From the NCBI RefSeq assembly GCF_000276665.1, contig NW_004955433.1, positions 18,685,513 through 18,749,512 of the forward strand: DNA of 64,000 nt, read 5' to 3'. The stretch is from Chinchilla lanigera. Its lineage: Eukaryota > Chordata > Mammalia > Rodentia > Chinchillidae. A program made the position numbers and the translations under genes. Each line of letters opens with the position of its first letter. Positions within the stretch are counted from its first letter, which is position 1. Below the pieces are notes generated by a model, which worked only from the letters and a program-made list of their open reading frames with translations, was not told the DNA's origin and made no database searches. Positions 49,166 to 61,064 of this stretch are shown here, one piece after another.

Positions 49166-49370
49166 ATGCATCCAGTAGCTGGGAATAGAGGTGCATGCCT
49201 GTAATCACAAGGAGGCCAAGGCAGGAGGAACATATCTGAGCCCAGTCTGAGCAATTTGCAAATTAGAGGTATCTTACCTCAAACTTAGAAGAAAAAAGTT
49301 ATAATGGCTGATGACATAGCTCTGTGTGAAGACCCCGGGATGAATCCCTATACCACATTAAGAGAAACAA
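49166..49370 (+). mobile_element. B1-ID dimeric SINE, decayed
   Basis: B1-like GGTGCATGCCTGTAATCACA and GGCCAAGGCAGGAGGAACAT are joined by an A-rich linker to an ID-like part (GGCTGATGACATAGCTCTGT ... GGGATGAATCCCTATACC). Confidence 0.8.
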
Positions 49371-49600
49371 ACCCACTGAAGTGTTCTTGTGGTATTTTGT
49401 GTTTGATCATCATTTAACTATTATACTACATGATCTTTGTATTCCTAAAATGAACCCTGTTAAAACAAGGGGTATTACTTAATAATAAACTACTAGATTC
49501 CATCAGTTATAGAATAAATCAGTGTAATTTTCTTTTTATTAGTTTATCCCTTCTAGGTTATAAGATATATGAAATATTCAGACTTTGAATCTTCACTTTC
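49371..49600 (-). mobile_element. Continuation of the antisense LINE-1
   Basis: CATGATCTTTGTATTCCTAA, then a CTACTAGATTCCATCAGTTA stretch is the antisense L1 ORF2 region expected after the preceding fragment. Confidence 0.5.
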
Positions 49601-49604
49601 CTTT

Positions 49605-51110
49605 GCTTTTCACTTGGTTTTCATCTTTGTACCATCTCTTACCACACTGACCAGTTGAATTTGTAACTTTACTTGCATGTCAGATCACAATATGTACAAA
49701 TCCCTGAATACATGGAGTATTAAATATTTTCTGGGTAAAGAAACTTAGAAGTCTTAAATCATGCACAAATAAAAGCATGATGCTATGATTTCAGAAAACT
49801 AATATAGCTGTGTCAATCTATTACAAGAAGACCAGCAATGTTAAAGGAAAAGTTTTATTATATTTGACCAGTCCCCTAGAATATGTAAATCTGTATCTAT
49901 ACATCTATGTTTATATCTATCTGTATTTATATAATAGGGTTTACAGAACAATAAGTGTGTCTTGCAAATCTGATGGATCTTTTGAGTGTTTAATATAAAA
50001 TTTTATTATACAAAATTTTTTTGTGCAGGCTAGTATCACTTCACTTCTGTGCACCTGGAATTTATTAAGTTCCAAACTCATCAACTTCCAGAGAACAAGA
50101 TAAACATTTGTCAGGAAGCAATTATAAACAGATAATTCAAAAAAGTGATGTTATCTTTTGCTGGGACTTGTTATTGAACCTAAACCACATAGACCAAATG
50201 TTTCTTCCTCTGAGGATTTTTTTCAATCCAAAAGAAAAATTTACTTCTGGAATGCTTCCATGACAATGTGTCATATTTGTATAGAACAAAGGTACATATG
50301 ACTTTTGCTACTTTTTGTTATGCATGGATAAATGCTTCAGTATATCATTTGCTTATTTTCATTAGAAATTATTTCCAGGAAGTGAATCCATCCTATGCTA
50401 GCCAAAAAAGAACTCATTGAATTAGAGCTGCATTAATGTTTATTTCTAGAAAGGTAGAAAATGTGATGTAATCAGACTGCCTGCACTTTATGTTCCACAT
50501 GTCTCGTGACCTTAATGGCCTTAAGTATTAATATACAGAAGAGGCAAAGTGTAGTAAAACACTTGTAATGGTCCCTAAGATGGTTAAGTTTATGTCTCAA
50601 CTTTGATTGGTCACAAAATGCCCAGAAACAACATTATTTTTAAGTATGTCAGTGAATTGTTTTGGTTAGATTTTAGTATTTGAATCAGTAAACTCAGTAA
50701 AGTACATAGTCTTAAGCAATATAAGTGAACATCATATAACCCACTGAAATAGAGACAGTACATCATATACTCCTCATAAGACAACTCCTGGCATGGAGTT
50801 TCTCTCTCACCCATTCTTGCTCTCTCTCACACTCTTACACATATGCACACACATGCACACACAAATGGTGTATATATGTATATATAACTGGTTTCATTAA
50901 TCTAGGGAATCTCACTAATATTGTCATTTATGCATGCTATTTAGGTATTTCTACTGAGCAGCGTACCTAACACCTTTTTTCTATTGTGATACATTCAAAA
51001 GTTGGTTGTCAGCCTCTGGTATCCAGGCTTTGTCAATAGTTTGAAATGCACATAGTCATTTAAGTAATATCTCTTTAAGTTCTTTTAAATTTAATATTTT
51101 CCTTCATTTT
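49605..51110. other. No gene; short CA/TA repeat at 50838-50887
   Basis: Intergenic. Confidence 0.35.
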
Positions 51111-51179
51111 TCACTTTGAATTCTTCTACTATTACTACAAATTTTATATCCACTATACATCTGGATTCTAATTCTTCTG

Positions 51180-51790
51180 CTTCTATTATCACTCCAAAAG
51201 GCAAAGCCAAGTTAATTTGTTCATTAAACTAAAAGCAACAGCTTCCTATCTAGGTCTCCTGCCCTCATTCTGGTATCCTGTAATCTTTTATGTATAAAAG
51301 AATCTAAGTGATCTTTTTAAAACTGTAAGGCAGATCATATCACTCCTGGCTTTCAGATCCTTTCAACTGCTTCCTCTTTCCCACAATGTAAATCTGAGTT
51401 CCAAATCCCATTTGAGAAAGACCTGGGTAATGCGGTTTCTGCTCAGCTCTCCATATCTTATTATATCTTTTTCTCCCTCATCCACTATGATCTAGATCTC
51501 ATTTTCAGCTATGGCTTGTGTTCCTGGTTTATTACAGGAGAACAACTAACAGTGTTTGCTTTTGTCATGAAAATTGGCCACTCAAATATCAGTCCACTTG
51601 ATATAAAATAGTTGCTCATACATCTATTTTGTTATATGTTCCATCATATTAATTTCTTTGTTTTTCTTATTTCAGTCATCTGCCTTTCTCCCATAGCACT
51701 TTGAAGTTTAGACACTTGCCTGTCCTTTTTCTGCTATATTATCAGTATCTAAATTAGTGGAATATACTCTGTTATATTATTTAAGTAAAT
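51180..51790 (+). mobile_element. L2 LINE fragment, sense
   Basis: L2 3' landmarks occur in order: GGCAGATCATATCACTCCTG, CTTTCAACTGCTTCCTCTTT, GTAAATCTGAGTTCCAAATC, CTGCCTTTCTCCCATAGCAC, and TATCTAAATTAGTGGAATAT followed by AAGTAAATGTTTCTC. Confidence 0.6.
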
Positions 51791-51794
51791 GTTT

Positions 51795-54415
51795 CTCAAA
51801 TTCTTAGCCCATAGAGAACATGTTGAGAATCCATAGCAACAAAGCCTGTTGAATAGTCCTCCAATTCAGCAACACTATTCATCTTTAGGTGCCTGGAAAC
51901 TAAACTGGCCTTACCCTATGACACCCTCACTTTGACAATTTGGTTTTTAAGCAGCTCATTCTGGCTATCCTCTGGCAAGATCTCACCCTTTGTTAGATTT
52001 TGATATTCTTTCTCTGTGTTCTCATACTACTTCCTCCTCACCTCTGTTGAAGTATAGTGAAATCCACTGTTTTATCACTTATAGGCTTTTGCACTTTATC
52101 CAGTTATACCCCAGGTCTTTGAGAGGCAAGAGAAGTATGTTGAGCATATACTTTGTCTGCCACAAGTATATATATGGAACATATTTTGTAAAAAAGATTT
52201 TGTTAAGAAGAATTATTTTAAGTTTATTTGCAGTATAGTTTTTATGGCTCTGACAATGAGCCTTGATCATCCATTCACATATTCAACAATCAAATTTGAC
52301 AAATATGGAGTATCTTCCTAACTTGAGAGAGTGAATTAAAGAAAACCTAGGAAGTCATCAGAGAAAATTTTAGTGAAGGAGTAGCATACATGAAAGAAGA
52401 AGTCATCCTAATCCATGATTCACAAATTGTTGTGTTCAATCTTAGACAACAGTTGTTAAAATAGTGCTCGTATTTATTGGGGAGGCATAGGATGGCCCTG
52501 TAGACCTTTGCATGTACAAAGGAGGTCTGAAGGATTGAAAATGTGCCTTTAGGAACCTCTTATTTCCTTTGGTTGTGCTGGCCTCTGTGGTCATTGAAGT
52601 CACTGTTTTCCATAGTCTTTTTCTTCAGGCAGCATCCTGTGATATTCCTCCTAGCAACCCTCTTCTGTAATCTGTGAATAATAATAGAGATATCTATTAT
52701 CTATTAGTAGAGATACCTGTTAGAGGTAAGACTTGCATTTAAGGTGGGAATCAAATGGTTTCTTAAGTTGGGAAAAGAATTCCCCAAAGCACCATGGCCT
52801 CCAGGGCATTCTGGTTGAGACCTAGTGAAAGGTTCCGTAGATAAAGAATGTGGAGCACACACACAAAACAATTGCAGTTTCACAATCCCAGACTTCAGCC
52901 AGAAGCCTGGACTTCAACGCCTCTCTTTCTCACTGATGCGGTGTACAATTTAATCCTGGAAAACTCCAGGAGTCTCTGAATCACTTTCTGCTTGCCTCTA
53001 AAAATGCCGTAATATATGTAATAGTAAAGCATCCTATGAGCATCCCATTTCTGAAACTTGTTCATCTTTATATGTAAATTTAAAAGAATATTTACCCCTT
53101 TTGTTTCCAGAAAAATGGGCTTCTTTTGCGATTCTCGTTCAGTTCCCATCTTTAAAAGGACTAAATTACATTCTAAAGCTATTTCTCCCTGAAGCTTCCT
53201 TGACGCTTGTCAATTACCATTTGCTTCCTCCTCGGTGCTTCCACAGCACAATGTATGGCTCATTTTCTTTCTCTTTTTAAAGTTTTATTAAATGTACGAA
53301 AACAAATTAGCTCTGCAGAGTGAATTTGGGCCTAGTAAAAGTAGGGAAAGAAATATACCCTACAGTGTGAGGAGGGGCCACCACACAAGAGAGAAAGAAC
53401 ACAGTGGGCTAGCTAATTTTCTATTTCCCCCCTGAGACAATTTACATTATAACCAGAGATAGAATTCTTTCATTGAATATAAAGTGACAATAATTTCAGA
53501 CAAACTTAAGTCTAAACACAGATTTAGATATGCTATTTCACCATAGGCAAAGAAAGCTTCAACAATTAGCTCAGCTGTGATAGACTTCACTTTATAAAGA
53601 CAAGAAGTTTGAAGATGCCATCACATTTAATTCTTTCGTATAAAATGTGATGTTTAACTCTTGCACTGATAGTGCTTAATAAATTTAGTTGGCTATATTA
53701 TTGTATCTTAGTCCATCAAGGCAGAGGTTTTTGTAATTACATATACTTTATGGCACTAGAAATGTGTCCAAACTACTAGGGCTAGAATATCTTAAATAAT
53801 GAGAGTATGTTACTTAATCCATAAATATCTATTGAATATGAATAAATGCATTTTAATGATTGACTACATATATATATGTATATATATATGATCTGCTACC
53901 ATTATCATATAGAGCAATTACTAAATGGCAAAAATATACAAACAGTAGGAGCCAATTGAGTAACATCACAAAGAAACTTTGTATAGCAAATAAAACTGTA
54001 TTGGAATTGAAGAATCATAAAAATGTATGGGAAAGTATTTCCTACAAAATATACTCTACAATTATTTTCTGCACAGAAACACAATGATACAAAAACATCT
54101 AAACCAGCATCATGCTGTGACAAATTTTAATTCTACTCCCACGTATTATAAGCGATTATTTTGTTCACAAATACAATTTTCACTTAAAACCTTTTACCCT
54201 TAGTCAAATTGCTTTCAACTTCAAGGTTAGATTCAGCAAACAAAAAGCCACCATTCCAGGTTCTGGTGGTGTGTAAGATTGTGAGGTGAAATCTTATAAA
54301 TTATCTTCAGTGACAATTATTTTTGTGAGTGTGTGTGCATATTAGTGTGCGTACAAATGTATGAATGTGTATGTGTATGTCTTTTAATGTTGATATTCCT
54401 GCTTAAATTGTGCAT
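51795..54415. other. No gene recognised; (TA)n at 53866-53890
   Basis: Intergenic. Open frames at 51990-52270 and 52895-53149 lack domains. Confidence 0.35.
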
Positions 54416-54419
54416 TTAT

Positions 54420-54810
54420 ACAGCTTTTATAGTGATGCCCGCTGTTACCTTATCTTTTTGACTGACAATGATGGGATTTCAGTCATGCTCAACCTTTCCG
54501 ACAGTGCCAGTGATGGGATTTTTTGAAATCTTATTACTAGTTGCACTGCCTTGATCTCAGATGGAACTTTCAATCAAAAAGGCAATCAGAAGGTTATACA
54601 GTCGTGAGATTCCCTGCAAAGCCAGTGATCGCATAATACAACTTGTTGGAAGGGACTACTTGCCTTCAGTCCTTATGTGGCTATAAAGAATAATTGGCTA
54701 CTTAGCTCTCAGCACCCGCTTTTCCTTCTGCAAAGTACAGCACACCCCATCACTCCGCAGAGTCTCAGTGTGGACTCTGGCTGCTCCTGGGAGATTTCTA
54801 AGTCTCATGC
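54420..54810. other. Non-repeat block, possible conserved noncoding element
   Basis: Complex sequence without a nameable repeat. It contains a near-duplicate GTGATGGGATTTTT/AATGATGGGATTTCAG pair about 46 bp apart. Conservation is untested. Confidence 0.25.
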
Positions 54811-55429
54811 AGAGACTTGTCTTACTTTAAGCATATGATTAAGCCGCTCTCCCAAGGACACATTTGTCTATTTTCTAAGCATTCTAGCTGTACTGGTGAT
54901 CCAGGGAATTCAAGGGCTTTTAAAATTTATTTTAGAAATATATACATATATACACACACACTTACCCACGCATTTTGCCAAAACATTTTCACTGCAATTT
55001 TCATATCTTAGAATTCACAATTCTGGGAGGCAAGGGTAACACATGAATTTAATTTATAGCATGTTGTAATTGTCCTGCTATAAACTGTTTTTCAACTTGC
55101 AATGTCTGTACTCATAAAAATTATTGTAAGAAACAGCACCTCCATACTCCATATGTATATGGAAGGGTAAGATATATTAAAATGCCTACTGACTAAAGAA
55201 GAATTGTATGTGAAAAATGACCACACACACATATATATGATAAAATTAATATTGATGGGACAGAAAACAATACACAAACATAGGAAGAATCAATTTAATA
55301 AAGTTAAAAAATGTGTTAGTTAAATTGAGACAGCAAGAAGTTCTAAGTAAGGTTAACACCATTGATTGCTTTTGTTTAGGGAAGTCCTGTTAAGTCTTTT
55401 ACTAAAGTAAATTGCTTCAGTCAAATTGA

Positions 55430-55433
<4 letters not shown>

Positions 55434-55469
<36 letters not shown>
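55434..55469. repeat. (GT)n microsatellite
   Basis: About 18 GT units. Confidence 0.95.
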
Positions 55470-55470
<1 letters not shown>

Positions 55471-55507
55471 TTCAGATGTACTTTTAAATTCAGGGTATTC
55501 TATATTT

Positions 55508-55670
55508 TAAATTTTTTTTTGTCTTTTTCTGAGACAGGGTCTTGCTATGCAGTTCAGGCTGGCCTTGAGATCTCTTTGTAGCTCAGGCTGGTCTTGAACT
55601 CGCAGTGATCCTCCTGCCTCAGCCTCCTGATTACAGGAATTACTGGTGTGCGCCACCATGCCCAGCTTCA
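55508..55670 (-). mobile_element. B1 SINE, full length
   Basis: Poly-T, GAGACAGGGTCTTGCTATGC, two GGCTGG blocks (internal duplication), CCTCCTGCCTCAGCCTCCTG and GTGTGCGCCACCATGCCCAG. Confidence 0.93.
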
Positions 55671-55674
55671 GGGT

Positions 55675-56345
55675 ATTCTGAAAGCAGTGTTTATAGAGTA
55701 TATCATTATTATGAACACTGTATTACTCACTTTACTCCATATTATAAAATCTAGGATTAGCTTTTATTTACGAAATGCTAGAACGGTCATTGTAAAATAT
55801 TAATAAGGGATTCATGTTTTTTATCTCTTTTCCCAGGCAAAATAATTTTGAAACAAGTATGGACAGGTGGTATACCAGAAATTATCTTCCAACTGAACAA
55901 CTATCTGATAATTATCCTATCAATTACCAACATTGGAGGTTATAAATTTTATATTCCTGGAAAGCAATAGTGTGATATTTGTGTTAGATATGATTGTGTG
56001 ATCTATGGCGCTTCACTGCGAAGTAAACAGAAATGTTTGATGTGCAAGAGATAAAAATAGTTTCACCTTGATTTAAAGTGTAAAAGAGTGTTGGAATCTT
56101 GCTATTGATTATTACTATAAGTACTATTAATAATTTATCACCGAGTACTGCTTTAGACATTATGCTGACATGCTATATATAAAAGTCACTTTGGCTCTTC
56201 CTTTGACCTCAATAAAGTATTGCTAGCTATTAAAGTTTTAGTATAATATTCAAATATTTTGTTTCTGTCACAGTACAGGCAGCTTCTGAAAGTTGTTGCC
56301 TTCAGTTTATAACCCAAACTCATGTTCATCTTAGGCAGCTCCCAG
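55675..56345. other. No feature recognised
   Basis: Intergenic downstream flank of the cadherin gene. Confidence 0.35.
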
Positions 56346-56351
56346 CCAATG

Positions 56352-56370
56352 GGTCAGGTGGCACCTGACC
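56352..56370. promoter_or_regulatory. Perfect inverted repeat of E-boxes CAGGTG/CACCTG
   Basis: GGTCAGGTG, a central G, then CACCTGACC: two 9-bp arms, exact reverse complements. Each arm contains the E2-box bound by ZEB and Snail family repressors. Function is inferred from the motif only. Confidence 0.4.
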
Positions 56371-56374
56371 AAAG

Positions 56375-57620
56375 CCTAACTATTTTGCCCAGCACAGTCT
56401 TCCTCTAATGGACAATCTTTCTGTGAAGCATGGGCAGATCTGCAGTGCAGTTTAAGGCTCTCTTGCCAAAACTAATTCTCTGATCTCTTTCATTTTCCAA
56501 CTTTTAGATCTCTAATCTTGTTTGAAGGATTTCCCTACCCAATACGGCTGCTTTCTTTAATGTTCTTCTCTTTACACTGCCTCGGCATCTGTTTCCAGAA
56601 GCACCCAAATGACACAGCTGAACTGGCTTTTAGGTTTTCCACCTTCCTTTGTGTAACTGCTGGTGTCTTGCTATTTGATCATTAGCAGGCCATTTATTTT
56701 ATGTAGTTTTTTTTTTGTTGTTGTTGTTAGTACATAAAGACTCTTACAAATAAAAGTAGGTGCTTGGGATATTTTAGTTAAATATTTTAGGATTAGTTAG
56801 AGCTGATAATTTTGTTAAAAGGTCTTCATTTAGCTGGAAAAAATAATGACAACAAAGGTATTTATAAAAATATATTTCACAAAGTAGGAAACAATACAGG
56901 AGTTTCTCTGAATACAATACATGGAGTAAATAAACAATATTGCGTTAAAGCAAAGTAGAAAATTAAAATGATCTGCATGTAATACTTGAGTTTTATCATA
57001 CATTTTCTACTCCTAAATGGCAGGTTTTGCATTACAAATTAAATATGTTCACATCTTCTAGTGCTGTTCTTTTTTTTTTTTTCATTTGTTTTTTTTTTTT
57101 TTCTTTTCTTTTCTGTAGTCTAAGACGTTCTGTGCATCACCATGATTGGGGACAGAAATGCTAAAAACATAAGCAGTAAAATTATGTACAAATCAGTTCC
57201 TGCTCTAAAATAGCGGGGACAGTCTGAAGCAAGATTCTTGGGCAGGGATTTATATAGGTATCTAAAAGTCTAGAGTGTAAATATTCACAGGAATCAATAT
57301 ACTTTATGATGTTTGTGCTTGTAGTAAAAACACCAAATACCAGGATTATGAACAAAATAGAAAAAAGTCCAAAAGTTTCTCTGGGAAAATGCTGCTCCTG
57401 CCACGGACAGTCACAATAACACTTTCTACTCTAAAGAGACTGTGAGCTCTCCTGTTGATAATATTGCCTGCCATACTTATCTCATCAAAATGTACATGTA
57501 TTAAACATTCATTGTATATATATTGTATAAAACAATCTAAAGGATTATTAATGGATATAATTTAGGGTTTTTTTCCATATAGTCCCTTAATCTACAGATT
57601 ACCAACTTAATAAATAAAGC
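56375..57620. other. 3' flank of the cadherin gene, possibly including a longer 3' UTR
   Basis: It contains T-runs at 57070-57116 and a distal minus-strand AATAAA at 56698-56693. I recognise no repeat with confidence. Confidence 0.3.
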
Positions 57621-57642
57621 ATTGATGGACATCAATAAAATA

Positions 57643-57648
57643 TTTATT
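57643..57648 (-). promoter_or_regulatory. Possible main poly(A) signal AATAAA
   Basis: A perfect AATAAA on the cadherin strand, followed downstream (minus strand) by U-rich sequence resembling a downstream element. It is used here as the tentative end of the 3' UTR. Confidence 0.35.
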
Positions 57649-58316
57649 TTGAGGTTAAACAAATAAATTCGCGCACTAGCAATAAAACCTCTGTCTCTCA
57701 TGTAGTCCGCTGTGGGATACAGTTTATCTCTGTGTCCTTGTGGAAGAAGATGAAGTGGAGGGAATGAGGAATCCTGCTTCTAGAAACAAGTCTGTTTGAC
57801 TGGGATTTCTCTCTTCCCACCACTGAGTTGGCAATGCCCACCTTGGCATGGGTTACAAACATATGAATATTTTTTAAGGCTCGACACAATATTTAAAGAT
57901 GCTATTCAGTCTCTAGTGAGTAGGGCCAACAATTATGTACAATGTGTGGTCACCGTACCGTGTAATCTAGGAGGCCTTTCAAATCTCCAAAAAAGTCATA
58001 ATGTACAGCAGACCAAGTATTGCTTTATCGTTTGTGACGGGATCCTTATTGGTGAAAGGGAAAAAACCATTTGCATTCATAAAAAATCCTTGCAGAAGAC
58101 ATATCAGCAGCAGATTCCTTGCAGGTCCATTTTTCTAAGAAAGCACCTTTTAATTTTGATTTTTTTCCTCTTTTTAAACCATTTCTCTAAGCATTAGCTA
58201 GGATCCCAATCTTTGTCTGTGGCAGTCAGGTAAATATCAAATATTCAAAGACTTCTAGACACTCCACGTACTTAATTCACACTCCACAAGATTTATAACC
58301 TCCTAACATATACTTT

Positions 58317-58322
58317 TTATTA
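58317..58322 (-). promoter_or_regulatory. Possible proximal poly(A) signal AATAAA
   Basis: A perfect AATAAA hexamer on the cadherin strand, about 160 nt after the stop codon. It could give a very short 3' UTR. Only the hexamer is seen. Confidence 0.3.
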
Positions 58323-58483
58323 TCATTATTGTTTTTGGTTCAACATTAAAATGTGGTTGAGTTTATAGATGATTTGTTCTAAACTTGCCTCTAAAACGAA
58401 TAGCCACATTGGTTGTATCTAAGGGGAGTGACCCTAGAATATTACAGAGTGCTCAGTCCCAATGACTTAGTTATGATCCACTG

Positions 58484-58977
58484 TCAAGTCTCTTTGTCAC
58501 TTTCACCAACAGAGTAGAGTTCTCCCAGTCTCTTAAAGCGGGGACCCCAGTCACTGAGGTAGTCAAAATTCTGGTCTGAGTCTGATGTGGTGGACTCCAA
58601 GGAGCTGAGTGAGCCAGCCACAGACCCTCGGCCTTCATAGCCATAAATTTGAATGGAGTCATATGGTGGGGCCGTGGGGTCATTATCTGCCTCATGCAGC
58701 CTTACATTTATAAATTCATCCACATCAACACCATTTGGAACTGGAGCAAGCCCTTGCCTTGGCATAAACTGCAAATCTGGTTTAATATCCTTACGGGGTA
58801 AAAATCCATTTATTCCATCTGGGTTTTGTAAAGTTGCAATGTCAAAAGCCTCTGTGTCCTCCTCCCCTCCTCCTTCGTCATCATAGCGAATGATGTTTTC
58901 TCGAACATCTTCATCATCTTTGATAATTAATGGCTCATTTTTGTGTCTCCTCAGGGTTACAAACAGCACCACAATGA
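58484..58977 (-). CDS. CDH8: Last coding exon of a type II classical cadherin (probable cadherin-8): end of TM helix and cytoplasmic tail
   Basis: This exon encodes the cytoplasmic tail of a calcium-dependent cell-adhesion receptor of the plasma membrane. The minus strand shows a pyrimidine-rich tract and CAG acceptor ending at 58978. The exon then reads 2 nt of a split codon, 163 residues and a TGA at 58486-58484. Residues 1-7 finish the membrane helix; RRHK (9-12) is the basic stop-transfer. The acidic EEDTEAFDI block (about 38-46) is the juxtamembrane p120/delta-catenin region. APPYDSIQIYGYEGRGS followed by a serine-rich run (to about residue 131) is the beta-catenin site. The protein ends in SDKET. 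Full reading frame, no breaks. The assignment to CDH8 rather than another type II paralogue (CDH6, 9, 10, 11, 12, 18) rests on my recollection of the paralogue tails, especially the GELYSVGESDKET ending. Type II cadherin is essentially certain; the symbol is likely. Confidence 0.9.
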
Positions 58978-60175
58978 CTGCAGGAAAAAAATATCAAAGT
59001 ACAATTTACCAAAGGAACATGTCATTTTACAAGCAGCACACTGTGTCAGCTAAGAGAGGGGATTTTAAGGAACACATGATCATACAACTTGAATAACCCT
59101 TATTAAGGAATGAAACTAAACCCTGTCCTGAAGGATGACCACCAAATTTTGAATAAAATTTCAGATTGTTTTTGCTTGCTAAATGATGATAGAGCTGAGT
59201 TAAATGGACAAGTTTGCATATAGTAGTGGTGAAAGCTACATTTCCTACTGATATCCAGCCTAGGGTAAATGATGTGGAATAGAAAACAGCAGAAGTTGCA
59301 CGACTAATTTTCTGTGTACCTTTGGAAATCATTTCATAGCCTTTGCTTCTGTGCTTATTATCCACTAAAAAAAGTAAACTAATTCTATTTAGTGTATATT
59401 GTGTTTTATAATTCTTCAAGTCCTTCTCCAATTATTATTATTTTTTGCACAGAAATGAATGTCAAAATTGTATAAGCAATTTCTCTTCTTGGATGAAGGC
59501 TGGAACTCTTTTACCTGCAAAGGTAGCCCTAGTGGTGGGGAAAGGTAAAAGAGCATGCACCTAGCTAACCACATTCCAAATCAAACTTGGAACAAAATGT
59601 CATTCAAATGTCGTGGAATACAGGGCCTGGGAGAACAAGACAGTAACTGACATCAAGTTTAAGGTGTTTTATTGTTCCAGAACACGATGAGATAAAAACT
59701 TTCTGGTATATTTTTCTAACAGCTAATCTTTTATAATTAGATTTTTAAATGGAAGAATTACAGAAGCTTTCCCTTAATTTGCAATCTTCACTATAATTTG
59801 ATGATAATACTAATTAAAACAACATTGGAAAGTGAAGTTATTTTGGAGGAAATATAATTTTTGTCAGCCTGTTTGTTTTCTTTTTATCTCTGCAAACGTT
59901 GGGATGTGATAGACTCAATAGCCCAATCTACAGAATGTTTAGATACAGCAGTAGTATGAGCGTATGAAAGTCTCCTATTTCAGTAGAATGGTGGGCAACA
60001 GAATATTTAGACTTCTTCTTACATAGCAGAAGCTGTGTTAAGCACAGAAAAGCCCATCTCCACTTCCACCAGTGTTATGTGTTTGTTATGCTTTGTACAC
60101 CTTTTCACTGGTGATGGGATAGAGAAAGACACTGAAAGTCATCTCTCTCTTCCCCCTCCTCCTAGTCACCTCCCA

Positions 60176-60210
<35 letters not shown>

Positions 60211-60328
60211 CTTCCTCTTCCCTCAAAAGAATGCTGCTGCCTGCCCAGGTTAGAGTTTGTTGTCCTCATTTACAGTCATTTATGAATCAGAAGAAAAGCT
60301 GGTATCACGCTCTGAAGGAAATACGTAC
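58978..60328 (-). other. CDH8: Intron between the TM exon and the tail exon of the cadherin
   Basis: The intron is 1351 bp, phase 1, with GT (60328-60327) and AG (58979-58978) ends. It contains a 29-nt A run on the plus strand (60180-60208) about 120 bp inside the donor. I see no SINE in it. Open frames inside it (for example 59027-59431 on the minus strand) show no cadherin or other domain and are not taken as exons. Confidence 0.85.
60180..60208. repeat. A29 homopolymer in the cadherin intron
   Basis: 29 consecutive A on the plus strand (T on the coding strand), about 120 bp into the intron from the TM exon donor. No SINE body or flanking duplication is seen. Confidence 0.95.
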
Positions 60329-60580
60329 CTAGCAACAAAATGATGCACGCTAATATGGCAATTAAGGCGCCCATACTGAGTCCAATGGGAAGGACATAAG
60401 CTTCAACATTACAAGACTGGACAACGCCATCACTGCTGCAGCCACAGACCCGGATCGTCAGGGTGCTGGTGCTGCTCAGCGGAGGATTCCCACTATCGCT
60501 GATTACGATGGGTAAAAGATAGACTTCTTGCTTCTGGCGGCTGAATCCATTATGCTTTGCCAAAATGCTGAGAGAATTAT
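60329..60580 (-). CDS. CDH8: Penultimate coding exon of the same cadherin: end of EC5 and most of the TM helix
   Basis: The exon is 252 nt: 2 nt of a split codon, 83 codons and a final G. The acceptor is TTTTACAG (AG at 60582-60581) and the donor is CTAG/GTACGT (GT at 60328-60327). Both flanking introns are phase 1. The product starts NSLSILAKHNGFSRQ and runs through the last strands of EC5 (VYLLPIVISDSGNPPLSS, then TLTIRVCGC), with three cysteines (two in CGC, one in QSC) in the membrane-proximal region, and into the helix (LSMGALIAILACIILLL). The final G joins the TC at the start of the next exon to make a Val codon, so the helix continues as VIVVLFV. The intron therefore splits the transmembrane segment, as is typical of classical cadherin genes. 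No start codon belongs here; the ATGs upstream in frame are intronic. Confidence 0.9.
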
Positions 60581-60995
60581 CTGTAAAAGTGAAAATTACA
60601 CTCAACTGCATCATTCCTAAATAATACTTGTTTTTCTAGTTCATAAATCCTCTTCAAAACTTGAGAGAACCCCAACGCTCCCGGATTATGCAGACGCTCT
60701 CCATCTTCCTTGGTCCAATTTTTCCAATTGCCACGAACCGAAGTATTCACTCCATAACAGGATGAATGAATGAAATCCCATTACGAACTAAGGGAGTTTT
60801 ATCATCACCTTGTAAATACGAAAGACTATTTTATGAAATTATCTACAACTGTCCTTTCAAAAGCAACACATAATCCTGCTTCTCCATAAATCCATAAATA
60901 GTTTTTTTCCCCCCTCATTTAGATTAATAAGGCATTCACCATGGTTGATTGGATAGAATGTCACCACATTTGAAAGATTTGTTTCAGAAACTGTT

Positions 60996-61055
60996 AGCAT
61001 GCATGAGGCCCTGGGTTCCATTCCCAGCACTGCTCCCCGCCAATAAATGAAAAAC
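60996..61055 (+). mobile_element. tRNA-derived SINE 3' part, decayed
   Basis: TTAGCATGCATGAGGCCCTG, then GGTTCCATTCCCAGCACTGC, A-rich end. The B box is recognisable; the 5' part is lost or too diverged. Confidence 0.65.
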
Positions 61056-61064
61056 AAAAGTAAA

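Larger units (their letters stand above)
57623..58483 (-). other. CDH8: Probable 3' UTR of the cadherin gene (end tentative)
   Basis: The sequence runs directly downstream of the TGA. Minus-strand AATAAA signals lie at 58322-58317 (about 160 nt after the stop) and 57648-57643, and a more distal one at 56698-56693. I set the end about 20 nt past the middle signal, which is followed by a U-rich stretch. The stretch contains no recognised repeat, which fits a transcribed UTR. Alternative or longer 3' ends are quite possible; mRNA or 3'-end reads would settle it. Confidence 0.45.

Noticed and set aside
57796..58197. 133-codon plus-strand open frame opposite the cadherin 3' UTR
   Set aside because: No domain, low-complexity lysine/leucine end, no promoter or splice evidence. 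It probably reflects chance lack of stops antisense to the UTR.
59027..59431. 134-codon minus-strand frame in the cadherin intron, considered as an extra exon
   Set aside because: No cadherin similarity. The flanking exons already join in phase across this interval, so it is not needed.
60180..60208. A29 run considered as the tail of a processed pseudogene or SINE
   Set aside because: No upstream body and no flanking direct repeat visible.
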